Below the pieces are notes generated by a model that saw only the letters and a list, made by a program, of their open reading frames with translations, searched no databases and was not told where the DNA came from. Made by a program: the position numbers and the translations under genes. Below are positions 12,790 to 26,298 of a stretch of 64,000 nt of DNA, piece after piece. The stretch's first letter is position 1, and each line of letters starts with the position of its first letter. The DNA comes from Loxodes magnus (taxonomy: Eukaryota; Ciliophora; Karyorelictea; Loxodida; Loxodidae): positions 428,083 to 492,082 of the forward strand of contig CAMPDV010000211.1 in NCBI GenBank assembly GCA_946699065.1. Direction: 5' to 3'.

Positions 12790-14190
12790 TCTTTACTTTG
12801 GTCGAAAAATAATTCGTTTACAGTTTTTCTTTGTTTCCTATTAATTTGTTTTTTATCTCTACGTTTTTTGTCACATGTAATTTTTAAATTTCATAAATTG
12901 CGATTCGTGTTCTAACAACTCATTTTGCACTTAAAAAGTGGCATCTATGTTTGTTCGAATAGATCTTCTTTATATTATTTCTAGTTTTTTATCACTTATT
13001 TTCCTACGAATTATTCGCAATATGGGATAACTTCTGTCCCATAGCTGAATACTGAGCTTACGAAGGTTTTTATCATTATTCCTGCATTATATGACATTAA
13101 TCCCTTATTCATTATTATTTTTCCCAATATCCATGTTTGCTTTTTTTTTGCTGCTTCTAGTCTGTTCTCCATGTTTTTTTCAAAGCTGATGTTCTCTTCT
13201 ATTATATTCCCTTGGTACTAAAAAGTCGTTACTCTTTCTATCTTTAAATTTCCCACCTCGATAGTATTTCCAATATTTTCCCAGTTACTATTTTCTCTGC
13301 TTTTCATATCATTCATTTTGTTTTGTCTACAATTTCCAATTTGTACTTTTCTGCCATTAGGTTAAATTTTCGATTACTTCCTCTACTTATTCCCATTTAC
13401 TTATTTAGGCTAGGAAATCTGCGTATGCAAAACATCCTGCATTTATTTCTTATGTCCATCCCTCTTCGTTTTTATACTCTATCGTAATTCCTAGCTTTTA
13501 ATCTACCAATCTATGGAGAAGTTTTGCAATTATCAAGTTAAATAATCTTGACGATATTATGTTTAGCCCTTTATTTGTCGCAAATGATTTTGCTATTTAA
13601 TCATTGATTTTCAGTTTAATTTCTTCTTCACAGTTGAAGTTTTTTAGAAGTTGAATTATCTATTCCGGTATTTTTAGATCCTTTAAGATTTATCATATTT
13701 CCTTTCTTTGTATTGAGTCATAAGTTTTCTTAATATCAACTAATATTACAAATACATCTTTTTTGTTCCGTATTGACCATTCCTATAAAGTTCTTAGATT
13801 GAAGATTTATAGTGCGCATGATTTCCTTTTTTGAAACCATATTAGTATTCGTTTTCATCATTATGAAGATATCCTTAAAATTGCTAGAAAAATCATGTTT
13901 CTACAAATTTTAAAGCATGATTCATTAAAGAGATTGGTCGATAGTTCATCGGGTTCATTTATCCTCCTTTTTGTATATTATTATTATGTATTGTTGTTTC
14001 ATCTCCTAAAGTATTATTCCCTCTTAAATCATCTTAGATATCATTTTACATGTTACTTCTGTTAGTTTTTTCCCACCAGATAAAATTGTTTCTACTTAAA
14101 TTTCATCAAGTCCTGCTGATTTTCATTTCGCCAATTAGTTGATGATTTCTCAAATTTCATATTAGTTTACCACTATTTGTCTCTTGTTTA
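12790..14190 (-). pseudogene. Decayed non-LTR retrotransposon reverse transcriptase
   Basis: Minus-strand translation gives ordered RT motifs. First comes a SAGLDEIQ segment (pre-palm KAPGPDGI-like) near 14,100, then NYRPISLMN near 13,940, QYGFKKG near 13,840, the first catalytic Asp block VDIKKTYDSI near 13,730 and LFNLIIAKLL near 13,530. The catalytic YADD box reads YADF near 13,420, followed by thumb-like sequence ending with SYGTEVIP near 13,030. The motifs lie in different frames (at least three shifts) and the second catalytic Asp is lost, so the enzyme should be dead. No endonuclease domain or ORF1 was found beside it. It differs in sequence from the intact RT at 38-41.5 kb. Confidence 0.75.
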
Positions 14191-17010
14191 AGAATTTAGT
14201 TGAACAGTAAAGTGAAGAAGAAAAGTAAGAAAAGAAGTGAGAAAGTTAGTTTAAAGGAAGTCTTAACTGGTTTGAGTATATTATTATCAGCTAGATGGGT
14301 TATCTTAACTAGGGAACTCAAAAATAGAATCTTTGCTTTCTGTAAGCAATTACACAGAAAAGAGTATTTATAATTTATCGTCTTCATTCTAGTTCAGTTA
14401 TTTGACTTTATTGCATTAGCTGCACTATATTTATTTTGTATCCTAAGAAGAACTCTTCAAGGTCTTACAAATTCTCATCATTTCCCTCAGATTATTTTTG
14501 CAGAATTTGTGTTCGCAGTTTAAATCGAACAAATAAACTTACTCTAAGCAAGTGGAATCTAAGCATTGAGGCATTTTTTATTTATGAGCTAGTTTTAAAT
14601 TAATTTTCCATTGTAAATTTTTATTTATATGGTAGCTATTTCAAATAACTAAGATTGAACTAACTGCAAGCTTTCTTTCTAATAATTTACTTTATTTCCC
14701 TTATATACGCAAAGAAATGTAATTCAATGCTTCTATTTATCTGATATGCATACAGGTTCAATTAATATTAGTATAGGCTTTGATTTTATAACTAATGCTG
14801 CTAATTCTTGAAGTTAGAACTCTTTCAATTACCTTTAGAATATTATAATTCCAAATTTGACTAAGTTTAGGTTTTTGTTTCCTTTAAACTCAATTTTGAT
14901 AAAAGTATCCTAACTTGTAATTAGCTTTAGATACGACAAAGGAATCTTTCTCAAAGCCATTTAATGGTAAAAGAGTTCTAACTACTATCTTTTAGCTGAA
15001 GGGTTTCTATTTTACTCTAGATAGGTTTGCTGAGTTATCCTTTTATCATATAATTTATTTCTATTTCTATTTTAATTTTATAGACACTAATCTTCTTTTA
15101 ATATACCTCTAAGCTAATAATTTTGATTTATTGGATTAAAGATGAAAAAAATAAATTAAGCATATCTAAAATTTAATTTAATGAGATTGTATCTTTATTA
15201 AGTAATGCCAATAAGATAAAGCATTCATTAATTGTTAAGCATTCCAGGTTTTTATGAGCCTTAGTTCTCTTTAGATTTAATATATCAGATTACTTCTTAA
15301 GATCTCTAAAACAGTGTTATGTGCATGCCATCACTCTTTAATATTGAAGAGCTATGTATTAATAAAGCTTTAATTAGCAAACGATCTAGGTATTTGCATT
15401 CAATTTAGAAGCTTAACTAGAACTATTATTTAGCTTCGAAACTCTTCTAAATCTAAAGCAGAAGCCTTAGCAGTATGTTAAGTGATTATCCATCTAGGTT
15501 TAGTTAATTTTATTCGTTGCTTCTGTTTTTACTGTTTGAACTAAATAGAAATATCACTATATCCTAGATTTATATAAAGGAAATAAGCTTTTAATTTCTA
15601 ATTAACTACATTCTAAATATTACTAACTAAAGCGTTTTAAGTGACTCTTCTTCTATTTAGCTAAATGAGTTTACTAATAATTAAATTTAAGATTATAATA
15701 TAACTTTAAGCTATAAGATTAAAGGCTATATAAACCAATCATTAGATATACCAATCAATTATATAAGGCAATTTGAGCAAATAAGCCTTTTATAAGGCTT
15801 ATCTCTATAACTGCTTCTTACTTGTTTGTTTAACTATTAAGTGTATTGTCTAACTTGAAAGTTCTTAGTATTGGTTATTCTGATGATTAATAAACGTAAA
15901 TATTTAGTAAATAAAATTTAAATTTTGGAGTTATTTGTCTGTCTTTTTTATTAAGCCTAGAGAATCTTAAGTGCTTTATGTTTGTAGACAGTTGTTGTTT
16001 TCAGAACTTTAGCTTATATAATGAGAACTGATACTTACCTTCATTCTGAACTAATTAAAGTATCTAACATTTGATTTAATGCCTAACTATATAATTTAAT
16101 TGAGATACTTAAAGTCTAACTAGATAGTCACCACTTAGTTGCTATATAGATATTTTATTTATTTTAAATTGATAGCATGTCTTATTAATGCCCTCTATAC
16201 TTTTATAAGTAAATTTAACTAATAACCATCAAATAAAGCAAGCTAAATATAAATTAGATAGTCATCAAATTATTATTATGATACTTTAACTCTAATAATT
16301 GCTCCTTACTTTTAGCACTAAGGATTTATTGTATTGTAAACATTAATTGTCATTCTAAGCTTATCAAAGGGGTAGTAATTTTGAATAAAGTCTTTTTACA
16401 AATATATTTAGTAGTTTAACTTATTAAAATAGTAACTAGAGACTTTAAATTTAAACAACAAAGCTTTCATTTTTAGAAAGATTTAATTAAGCTTTAAAGT
16501 TAGCTAGGATATTTTATACCATTCATTGCTTTCTTCACTAAATATTTTAAATATCCTAGAAGACAAGCTTTGGAAGTGTGCTTATAAACTAGGCAATTAT
16601 ATCTAATCATACCTTTACATCTATTTAGATTCTAAATACAGTCAAATAATTTATTAAAGTTGATAATTTAAACCTTTATAATTTTAAAATGATAGCTATA
16701 TTTAGAGTAATCTATAAAGAAATTTATTAATAGTGATCCAGTTTCTTATTATCTTACTATATCTATTTTAAGATCAACATTTAACTTTAAGTCTTTATTT
16801 ATTTAATATGAGCTAACCTTAGATTTCCTTTTAAACTCTCTAAAGAGCCAGGATTTATCTAATTGCTTTAGAAGGGACAATTAGGATTATTAGACTTAAA
16901 TAGGAATTTAAATATATCAAGAGGATTATTTATTAAACTTAGTGTTTAAGCTTATTAAGTATATTCTTGGTTATCTGGATGATTTATATTTTCATTCAAC
17001 TAGGTTGTGG
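14191..17010. other. AT-rich spacer, no supported gene
   Basis: About 2.8 kb between the decayed RT and the receptor gene, both on the minus strand. Short protein-like runs near 14.2-14.4 kb could be the lost N-terminal part of the RT element, but no motif supports this. Confidence 0.4.
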
Positions 17011-20000
17011 TCATTCAAACCTTCCATCTCTAACTATAAAAACTTACATGGCTTTGTTTTCTAATGGATTTAAATGATTAACAGTTTGTAATCTTCGGCC
17101 GTCGATATCGAAGGTAGTATTCCTAATTTCTGAGATTTTATCTTTTTACCTTATGAATTACTTAGGCTAGAGTTTACTAATCTGCTGGTTTTGTTCTTTT
17201 CTTTTCTCATTTAATTGGCTCTCAATATTAGTGGTATTCTAACTCTGAATATTTGGACTAAAATATGCTAATCTATTGCTTTGTAGAGGAGATAAGGAAA
17301 TTAAATGCTTCTTATAAAGAGAAATATGCTTATTAAGTAATAAAGCACTAGCAAATGGCTTAAAAGCAAATCGAAATAGCATAGTGTTATCTTGTTCTTT
17401 TCTATAAAGAAACTAAGGAGATTTTTTTACTCAGAAGGATCCTGCGAAGAAAATAATAAACCATCCCAATAATAAAAGAATCACTCACACTCCATCCTCC
17501 TAAGTATTAGCATACATGCTAATAATAGAAAGAGTTGAAATTCAAATAATAGCTAGTTAGCTTAATATCTAAAAGTGGAGAATTCGAAGATAGTTATAAG
17601 AATGCATTCTATAAGTAAGATAGGCAAAAATAATGAAGATGCTCAAAAATGTAATTCCTTAGCACTCTTAACTCTTCCTATAAAGTGTTTTCTGCATTAA
17701 AATACAAAGGAATTGAATGAAAGTTTTGAGAATTATGAATTAAACTGATTGCTTAATATGTGTCTCTGCTTGCAATTATTGAATCAAGGGACGTAAAAAT
17801 GTAATAGAAGGTATGTAAAAAGTCAAAAATAGGGATGAAATAGTAACGTATGTTAAGTGCATATCTCTTCAGCAAAAAGTGTAGTAATCTTAGCAAAAAT
17901 AACTCTCTTCTCAACTTAAATTCCCATCTCTATCCAAATCAGTAGCATCTATACATTGAAAAGCATCTGTCGTAATAAATAAAACTGGAACGAAGCTAAT
18001 TTACCCAATGATTGGTAAAAGATAAAAGGAAGAATAATTAAGAAAAGTTGCTAACCAATTTTAAGGATATTTTTCTTCTAGTCTTAAACAGAGGAAGAAA
18101 ATCATTAATATTCAGAATAATATTATAATGATAGAAATAACGAATAAAAGATTAAAGGCAAAATTTCCGTCAACTACAAATCCATAAAAATCTAGCTTGA
18201 ATAAATTAAATATCTAGGACACTTTCGAATGAATATTAGATAAATTTGGTCCTAATGAAATATACTAGCATTACTCTAATATTAAAAGATAAACTCAAAT
18301 CCCATCTTCCGTAGTCATCTCTTCCTCTTATTCAAGATCTTTAATCTCTAATTTTTTCAGCATCTATATGCTCATAGTCCCATTAGAATTATTATTAATA
18401 GCATAAATATTAATATTGCTGCAAATAATTTCTCTCCATTACTGAAATTCTAGATATCTCTACTACGAAAAGGATAATCAATGTCTTAAATGAAATCCTT
18501 AGGAATGTTATAAGTTCCAACTCCTCACATAATATCCTTCTCAAATTATAAAGCTATAGAGCAACTGACACAAAATAAGCCTATTTTATCAGCTTATCAA
18601 TTATCTTTTTCAATAATTCTTATATTTATAATATCATATCTTTTATTAGTGGGATCATTAGACTTAATGTCAATTTCCAATGGTCCACTTATTCCTATAA
18701 TTCTTACTTTTCTAAGAGCTTTATTTACAATTTCTCAGTTACCATAATCTTACCCTTAAGATATGGTATAATTAAGAGCAGCACCTACTAAAAGAACTGC
18801 GTCAAAACTGTATGAAGCGAGTCAGTCTGGATCAACTCCATAAACTTTTTAATGCTCTTCATATATTTACTTTCCATATTCAGAGCTATAAGCTAAAGGA
18901 TTGTATTATAAAGCACCCTTTATGATTTCCAAGGTTTTTAGGCGAATTTCATTTTCAGTTATTAATTATAAGATATTGTTTGAGACTCATTCATTAGCAA
19001 GTCAAATTCAATCTCCACTTCTTGCTCCAAGGTCATACAAATAAGGAAATATAAAATTTAAAGCTTCAAATTGATAGCAAACGCATATTCCAATTCTAGC
19101 TCCACTATTTTAAAAAGCTTCGACTTAAGGTTTCCACTAAGAGTCATTTTTTTCAGCAAGATCAGAAGGGTAAATTCTTTTATCTTAAGGATTAAGAATT
19201 TAAATTCCTCATTTTTTGCTTCTATTTCTATATCTCTACATAATGAAAAGGCTCATAAGTCTTCATCACAAAGAAGAGCTATTTTACTTCACTTATAAAG
19301 ACGAATAATTCTTATCTGCAAAATTGCCATATAAGCATCTGAATTAATTACTCTTACAAAGTTAGGATATAAACTTTTGTCTGAAAATACTTCATTGGTG
19401 CATGTAGCTCCCACTGCAAGCCTGTATTAATTTTATTCATATAGAAGTGCCATCCAATCCTTAGTCAATCCTGATGAATAAGTGGTAAGCATAGCTACAT
19501 TCATTTAATTTTGCATTTCTTATATTACTTCCATCCCTTACTTCTTATTGAAATCATAGCTTTGGTTACATGATATATAGTAGCCATTTGGATGAATACG
19601 ATAGTATTGCAAAATATCATTCCTTTCGTTTATTTAGTTAATAGCTAAATGTATTCCTTGAATAATAGAGTAGAGTTAGGGATCAATACTTCCATCAGGA
19701 TTCCTATCACATGCTGAATAAGAAATTTATATAAAAGCATTGTCATCATTAAGAATTTAGTTAGTGTTACCTAAAAATAAAGGCTATTAAAGTCATTTAA
19801 TGCTCTTATTCTAAACTACCCCTACTTCTAGTAATCTTTAACTTTGAAAGTTGAAAATTCTATATTCTAACTTAATTTTTTATGCATGTTTAAGGAAAGT
19901 TTGGTATACACTTTGGAATTAAAAATGAATCTAAATTACATTTTCCAACTCTTATAAATATTGCGTTAAGAAAAATCATTTCATCTAAGCTTGGGAGCTA

Positions 20001-20760
20001 AAAAGCTAAGGAGCTATTAAAAGCATTCCATCTAGCTAACTTTAAATTTTTGAGTTTCTAAATATCTCAAAAGAAGATTTAGTCCCGAATATCCATTAAT
20101 ATCCCTTCATATTAAGTTACAACTGTATTGCTTTTTATTGAATTTATGTAGTTAAATTGGAGATAGACTGGAACATAAAAATGTTTATGCCTAAGCTTTT
20201 AAACATTCCAGATGAAAATCCAAACTAATCTTTTATTTAGTCTTTTTCTGGAAGTAAAACCCTTATTCTTACATTTAAATTTTGGCTATTCAAGTAATCA
20301 AAGGCAGACTATAGCATTCTATCTTGTAGTAATCCAATATTTGTTCAATTATAATAGCCAAGTAGAGTCATGAGAGCCTCTGCTTCTTCCTATACACTGG
20401 TACTGGTAAATATTGGTTAGCCTAAATGATCTTGATAATATATTCTTTAAGTATCTGATATTAAATGGATGATTTGCTATTTTTAGCAGGCTAATTAGAT
20501 TTATTAAGTAAAAGCTCTTTATTTAGCTATATCAATAGCAACTCATACTTCTTCTTCAATCTTGCTACTAAACTCAAAATGTACCTAATACTGACTGCTT
20601 AGTTTTAACTCCTTAAAGCTAGTAATAAAGGAAAATTAGCTTTATATATCCGTTCTTATAAGTTGAGCCAACTCTTAGTTGGTTCAATCATGATTATAAT
20701 TTGCAAGCTGTTTGTTAGCTTTAGATATAAGGGGAATAAAAAGACTAAAAGTAATCCCAT
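17011..20760 (-). CDS. Large receptor: two Venus-flytrap domains, ~8 TM helices, EF-hand
   Basis: ATG at 20760-20758 starts a signal peptide (MGLLLVFLFPLYL). Two consecutive periplasmic-binding-type (ANF-receptor-like) ligand domains follow: the first ~20-390 (GYYNWTNIGLLQD), the second ~400-760 (ISYSACDRNPDG, VGATCTNEVFSDKSLYPNFVRV, YSFDAVLLVGAAL). The first membrane helix is LFAAILIFMLLIIILMGLW near 18,420, with about seven more after it. Between helices 3 and 4 lies a perfect EF-hand loop, DLDRDGNLSWEE (near 17,930), whose Trp is TGA. A polar tail ends at TGA 17013-17011 or 16998-16996. More than ten internal TGA codons read well as Trp. Three frame breaks (near 20,684, 19,212 and 18,353) each need one extra A. 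Likely a class-C-GPCR-like or channel-like sensor; the ligand is unknown. A paralogue starts at 36614. Confidence 0.72.
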
Positions 20761-23289
20761 AATTATTGTATCTATTTAAATTAGATAATTAAGCAAGCAA
20801 ACTAAGGAATATACTTAATTACCTAATTCTTTAATGGATTCCTTTTTATCTATAACTAAGCAATTTTAATTGTGACGCTCTAAAGTTAAATAATTAAATT
20901 GGTAAACTCCAATAAAGCATAAGCTTCAATCATGCTGATTAATATATAAAAGGTATGTTTTAACTGATATTAGAATACAAAATGAACATCTATATAACTT
21001 TACATTAGACTCCCTTACTCTATAACCTTCTATTTTATAAAAGATTTATGCTGATAACTATAGAAGTATTAACAGGCCTGAAATTAAACTGCTATAGTTA
21101 ATTAAGTATTGCTTACAATCGTAGTACTTTAAATAGAAAGCCTATATATCTATAAGCTAGCAGTGTTGTATTAAAATATGATTATTGGTATATTGAGTGA
21201 TATAGATAGAGAGCATAGTGATTCATTAATAATATAAAAGTGATTAAATAAGAAAGAAGCATTTTTTAAGTTTTTAGTCTATATAGAAATCTAATCCTAC
21301 TATTGTTAAGATATGAATAACTGTAAATAAACTCTTAACTAAAGTAAATAGTCTATGCTTAGCAAGTATTTCTTTTATAATACTAAAGTATTAGTAGGAA
21401 TAAATCATAATATACTAGTAGTTAAGGTATACTAATTAAATGTATACTGCTAATTGCTTATATAACTCTTAATTTTAGATATTACTTATACTTTAAAATT
21501 CTATTTTCTACCTTTATAGATCGACTAATCCTGTAATTTTAATTATTAATATCCCAAGTGAATTAGAATATTACATAGTGCTAGGATAAGAATAAATCAG
21601 TTAAGAATATTAATACTTTAGATAGAGTATGTATATAATATGCTATTTGTTTATAAGCAAAACTAATACAAACCATAATAATTATAAATAAGCAAGGCTT
21701 ATTTATCAAATTGCTAAGCTAAATCATACCTACAAAGTTTTGTCATCCATTATGAGGTCTAAAGATAATCACTCTATTAACTTAAATCAAAAGAGAAATT
21801 AAAAAATAGGAGATATTAAAATCTATCAGACATGCATATAGTTAGGGAAAAATATACTTAATAGGAAGGTTAGGAGATCTTGTAATCCTTTAAGATGTAA
21901 ATTTCTAATTTAATTAAATATAGATATATAATACTCTACACTTTATATTTGAAGCTTAAGCTTTTCTTATTTTATCTTTTTAAGAGAAATTCATTTCAGA
22001 GTAATTAATACTTTAAAGCTTTTAAATTTTGCTAAATTAATAATGAAAACCAAAATGGTATATAAGATAGTAAACGGTATATAGTAAAGAGAGGCAAATA
22101 TAAAATTTTAATACTAAGAAATTTATAATAATTCAGTCAAATAGCCATAAAACTTTAGTTCACAGCTATTTAAATAAACAAAAAATCAGATCATTAGTTT
22201 GTAAATAAGACTGAATATATCTATCAATCTTTTTTTGAGTGTTAATGATATACTAAATAAATAAGGTATATAATTAAGTTACTCTTTGACATAGTAAATA
22301 GAAAAGGAGATTAACCGAATAAAATGACACTTATCTTATTTACAAAATGAAAATTAGTTATTTAGTGATGGATTTAATTATAAGTGATGAAGGTTTATAA
22401 ACAAATATTAAAGGTAAAATAGCTAAATTTAAATACTATTATAAATTAGTATATGCTTTAAAGGATATCATATGCTTTATTTATTACACTTTTTTATTTT
22501 ATACTTCTATCATCTAATAAAGAAGAAGCTATTTCAATCTATTTGATAGATTTAAAATCTTAAAATAGAAAACATTTCAAAATAAAATAATATAATTAGT
22601 CTATAGTTGAAAAGGAGTCAATCAGCAACTATATTAAGGGAATTCTAAAGAGTTAAGCATTTTTATCTTATTTTTAATGTTTTTTCTATAAATTATTTAG
22701 TAAATATTTAAGGCTTATTAAATTAAAGCTATACTCACATTATAAGTTAAATTTTAAGTCCATATGGTATATACATTTCAAATATTTTGCTCTAATTTAG
22801 AATCTTCATTTATTATTGTTCTTAAAGTTTAATAAGCAAGCTTAAAATTAAGGTTATAAGATTGTTGATGAGTATATTAGTTTAAATCTTTATCGTTGAT
22901 TATTGTATAGATACTAGAAACAACTAAAGAGTATATAATAAGATTCTATTTTATATGATCTTAAAGGATTAATTTATTCCTTTTATCTTCATGTAGAAAA
23001 CTTCTATTTTCTAACTCCTAAAAGAACATATGATAGTTGATTTAAGTTATATTGCTAGAATATTAATTTTTATTATGTGGAAAATATAGATTAGATAATC
23101 AAAATTTTGATGAATATAAGTATATGATAGGAGTTGTTGAAACAATGATTTATTTAGGAATCTTAATAATATAAATTTATCTTCAGTTTAGTTTAGTAGA
23201 TCTAAGTCAAACTTACCTTATTTGATAGATAAAAGAATTTCCGTAGTTAGATATTTAATTGAATCATAATAACTTTTTAGATCTGTAAG
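20761..23289. other. AT-rich spacer upstream of receptor gene
   Basis: No gene recognised in either strand. It must include the promoter of the minus-strand receptor gene at its left end and ends at the start of the 100-bp tandem array. Confidence 0.45.
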
Positions 23290-24280
23290 AGAAACTTAAG
23301 TTATGAATCCGTTAATCGTATATAGCTCTAATCAAGTTTTTCAAAAAAAGACAGGTAAGATGTAAAGCTTAAGAACTCTAAACTGTAAGAAGAACTTTAA
23401 GATTGCAAACCGTTAACATTGCGTGCTGAAACACTAAAAGACTGTAAGATGAACTTAAAGTTTGGAATCCGTTAATCCTTGAAAGCTCTGATCAAATTCT
23501 CCAAATTTGAACTGAGAATCGAAAATGCTACGTACTAAAAGACTGTAAGAAGAATTTTAAGTTCGGAATCCGTTTTCCTTAAGAGCTCTAACCAAAATCT
23601 CAAAAAAAGTCTGTGTAGAGTTAAAGTTTATGAACTTTAAGAGTTTAAGAAGAACTTTAAGTATGGAATCCGTATCCTTTAGAGCTCGATTGTTTTCTAA
23701 AGCATAATCTGATTATCGAAAGTGCTGAAATCTAAAAAACTGTAAGATGAACTTTAAGTTTTGAATCCGTTAACATTGCGAGCTCTGATCAAGTTCTAAA
23801 AAAATGTCTGAATAGATGATAAGCTTAAGAACTTCAATACGTTATGAAGAATTTAAGTTTGGAATCCATTTTCTAGATTGCTTTGTTCTTTTTCTCAAAA
23901 TACGTCTGAGTTACGAATTAGCGTAAGTACTTAAAGAATGAAAGTTCAACTTATTTTATAGACTCCGTTTCATTTGAGATCTTTGGTTTAGTTCTAAAAA
24001 TTTTATCGGGATAGAGTTGGAAAACTTAAAAATTGAAAGAAGAATTTTGACTAAAAACTCCATTCGTTTCATATTTATATCCAGTTCTTAAATTATTAGT
24101 AATAAATTTTAAAAGCGGAAGATTTTATGTTTGAACATTGAATTTAAAACTGTTTCTGCTTGATAGCTTTGGTCTAGTTCTCAAAAGGACTCTCATTAGG
24201 GATAAAGCTGAAGAACCTAGAAGATTTTAAGTAGAACTTTGAATAAAAACTTCGTTTTACCCTTTCTAAGGATTTTCACA
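23290..24280. repeat. Tandem array of ~100-bp units, about 10 diverged copies
   Basis: The core GGAATCCGTTA and variants recurs near 23,309, 23,408, 23,468, 23,570, 23,668, 23,767 and on, mostly about 100 bp apart. Each unit also carries words such as CTGTAAGAAGAACTTTAAG, GAGCTCTGATCAA and GAGAATCGAAAGTGCT. The units become more diverged towards 24,280. The period is not a multiple of three and frames are broken, so I treat it as a minisatellite and not coding. A longer array of the same family lies at 53,665-55,420. Confidence 0.8.
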
Positions 24281-24852
24281 CTCTCATTCTTTTTACCATA
24301 TTCTTACTTAAAATTTCTGAGAAATGCAAAATAATTTCATTTTTTTGCATTTCTGCTGGAATGAGTCTTTTTTTGTAGTTCTTTTCTTCTTAAAATTTTT
24401 TAAATCGTTAAATTTTTCTTCTTTAGCAGTTCCGAGCTTCGTATTATCGTCTATTTTTTTCTCATTCTTTTCTTCCTACATTCTAAAGATTTTAAAAGAG
24501 CTTTAGTCTTAGTAAATGTTCTAACTTAGCTAGTTTTTTTGATATTAAGATTAGTTAAAGATTGTGTCCCTTTTTTAGTGCATTGCTCCTAGTAGTTTTT
24601 AAAGATTTTAGGATAGAGATGTTTTTGTTATTTATAGAATAAAAAATGTGATTAAGTTGTAAAGCTGGTTGGTTTTTTAAATTTAGCAAAATGTATTGGT
24701 GCGGATTGTAGATAGGTACTTGATATAAGAGGTTAATATTGTAGTATGTATGTAATGATAGATATTTGAATTTATAATGGTTAATTATAATTTTTGATGG
24801 TAACTGTTATAAATTACCTTTATAAGCTTTTTTAATCTAAATAATAATAAAA

Positions 24853-26298
24853 ATGTAAGCGTTACCAAAATGCTTAATCTGCTAAGAAGATTACAACTTA
24901 ACTAATGCTCTTCCAACTGTCTTACCTTGTGGACATATTTACTGTGGTTTGTGTTTGAATACTCAGTTCTGATTATAAGGCATAATGTAATGTCCTATTT
25001 GTTAAAAAGGATTCCATTTTAGATTTGAAGACTTACCTTAAGAAAGTGATTTAATAAGAATGATATTTTAAAACTAATAATACATATAAAAGATTTAAGA
25101 TGCTAGATAGAAATTAAAAGAGATAAGGAAGTAAATTATGCAAAAATCTAAAACCATTACAACCAAATTATCTAACATTACTAATACTCTCATTATACCA
25201 TATACTAATATCATCCAATACACTACCATTAACTACAACTAATAACACTAAAATATTATACAATCATCCTAATTCCCTATTTACTAATATCTAAAACCAA
25301 CTCAAATCCAAACTATAACAGTCTAACTATATTCCACTATATAACCACCTTTAGTACTAAACCCTAAATTAACTTCAAATTATATCACACAAATAAGAAA
25401 CTAACTATAATACAATACTAAGTAACAACAGTTAAACACTAAACAGGCTAATTAACATAAACTAACCTAGTAGCAACATTTTATTCAATCTAACTATATT
25501 CACTTTTTTAATTGAACAATTTAAAAATTTACTTTATTTAACATTTAAACCGAGTAATTACGATAAGTCTAAGTTTAAATTATAATTCCAGAACTTAGTA
25601 AAAGTATAGAATATTAAAATAAGTTATATTTAATTGGAGGATATAACTAATAATAAAATAAAGGAATAAAAGAAACTTGATAGTTCGATTTCGAAGGTAA
25701 TAATACAAAACTTAGTGATCTAAATGAGGGAAGAAGTGATTTTGGATTAGCAGCAGCTTAAAATTATCTTTATGTGGTTGGAGGAGTTACTAGTATAAAT
25801 CAACCTTTAAAATCAGTAGAAAAGTTAAAGATAGGAAACTAAAGTAAATGATAAAAATGCTCTTAATTTCCATTCTTAATATCAGGCTAAACTTTAGTAG
25901 TAGATAAAGATGAATAAAACATTTATTCAATTGGAGGTGGAGATTAGAAAGGATAAACTTTAAAAGATATATGAAAGTATAACATATAGAATGATAGATG
26001 GAGTAAGTAAAATTTGAATCTTCCTGAAGCTGTTGCTTGTCCTATAGTTTCTTTAGGGCCTTTTGTCGTAATCGGAGGTATAAAAAATCCATTTACGAAA
26101 GAATTTTCAAGAAGAATATATAAAAGAAACAAAGAATAATGGCAATAAAGTTAAATTTTTAAAGATGTTGCAGCTTTAACGGAGATGAAATTAAGAGGTG
26201 TCTATGGATATGTTTTTGCTTATGAATAGGAAAGATTTTCAATAATGAGGATTGATTTAGAAAAGTTGAGTTATAGAAGTATTAAAGGGGATAACTGA
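24853..26298 (+). CDS. RING-kelch protein (putative E3 ubiquitin ligase), copy 1
   Basis: One unbroken frame of 481 codons from ATG 24853. Residues 7-50 form a canonical C3HC4 RING (C7, C10, C26, H28, C31, C34, C47, C50), the E2-binding fold of ubiquitin ligases. A short helical segment follows, then residues ~105-235 are low complexity (Thr, Asn, Gln, Ile, Tyr) encoded by almost G-free DNA. From ~260 on are kelch motifs with glycine pairs (LIGGYN, YVVGGV, YSIGGG, VVIGG) and Trp at the expected places. Five internal TGA codons (24970, 25513, 25678, 25849, 25972) read as Trp; the last gives DIWKYN, a classic kelch blade. The ORF ends at TGA 26296 (GDN-stop); reading on gives unstructured sequence, so I place the stop there. 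Copy 2 at 56191 has the same length and the same TGA codons. Confidence 0.85.

Noticed and set aside
23290-24280. CRISPR-like or coding interpretation of the 100-bp array
   Set aside because: Units are contiguous with no unique spacers, the period is not a multiple of three, all frames are broken, and the context is eukaryotic.
25944-26132. Small minus-strand ORF, also at 57282-57470
   Set aside because: Antisense of the kelch domain; the plus frame shows clear kelch motifs.
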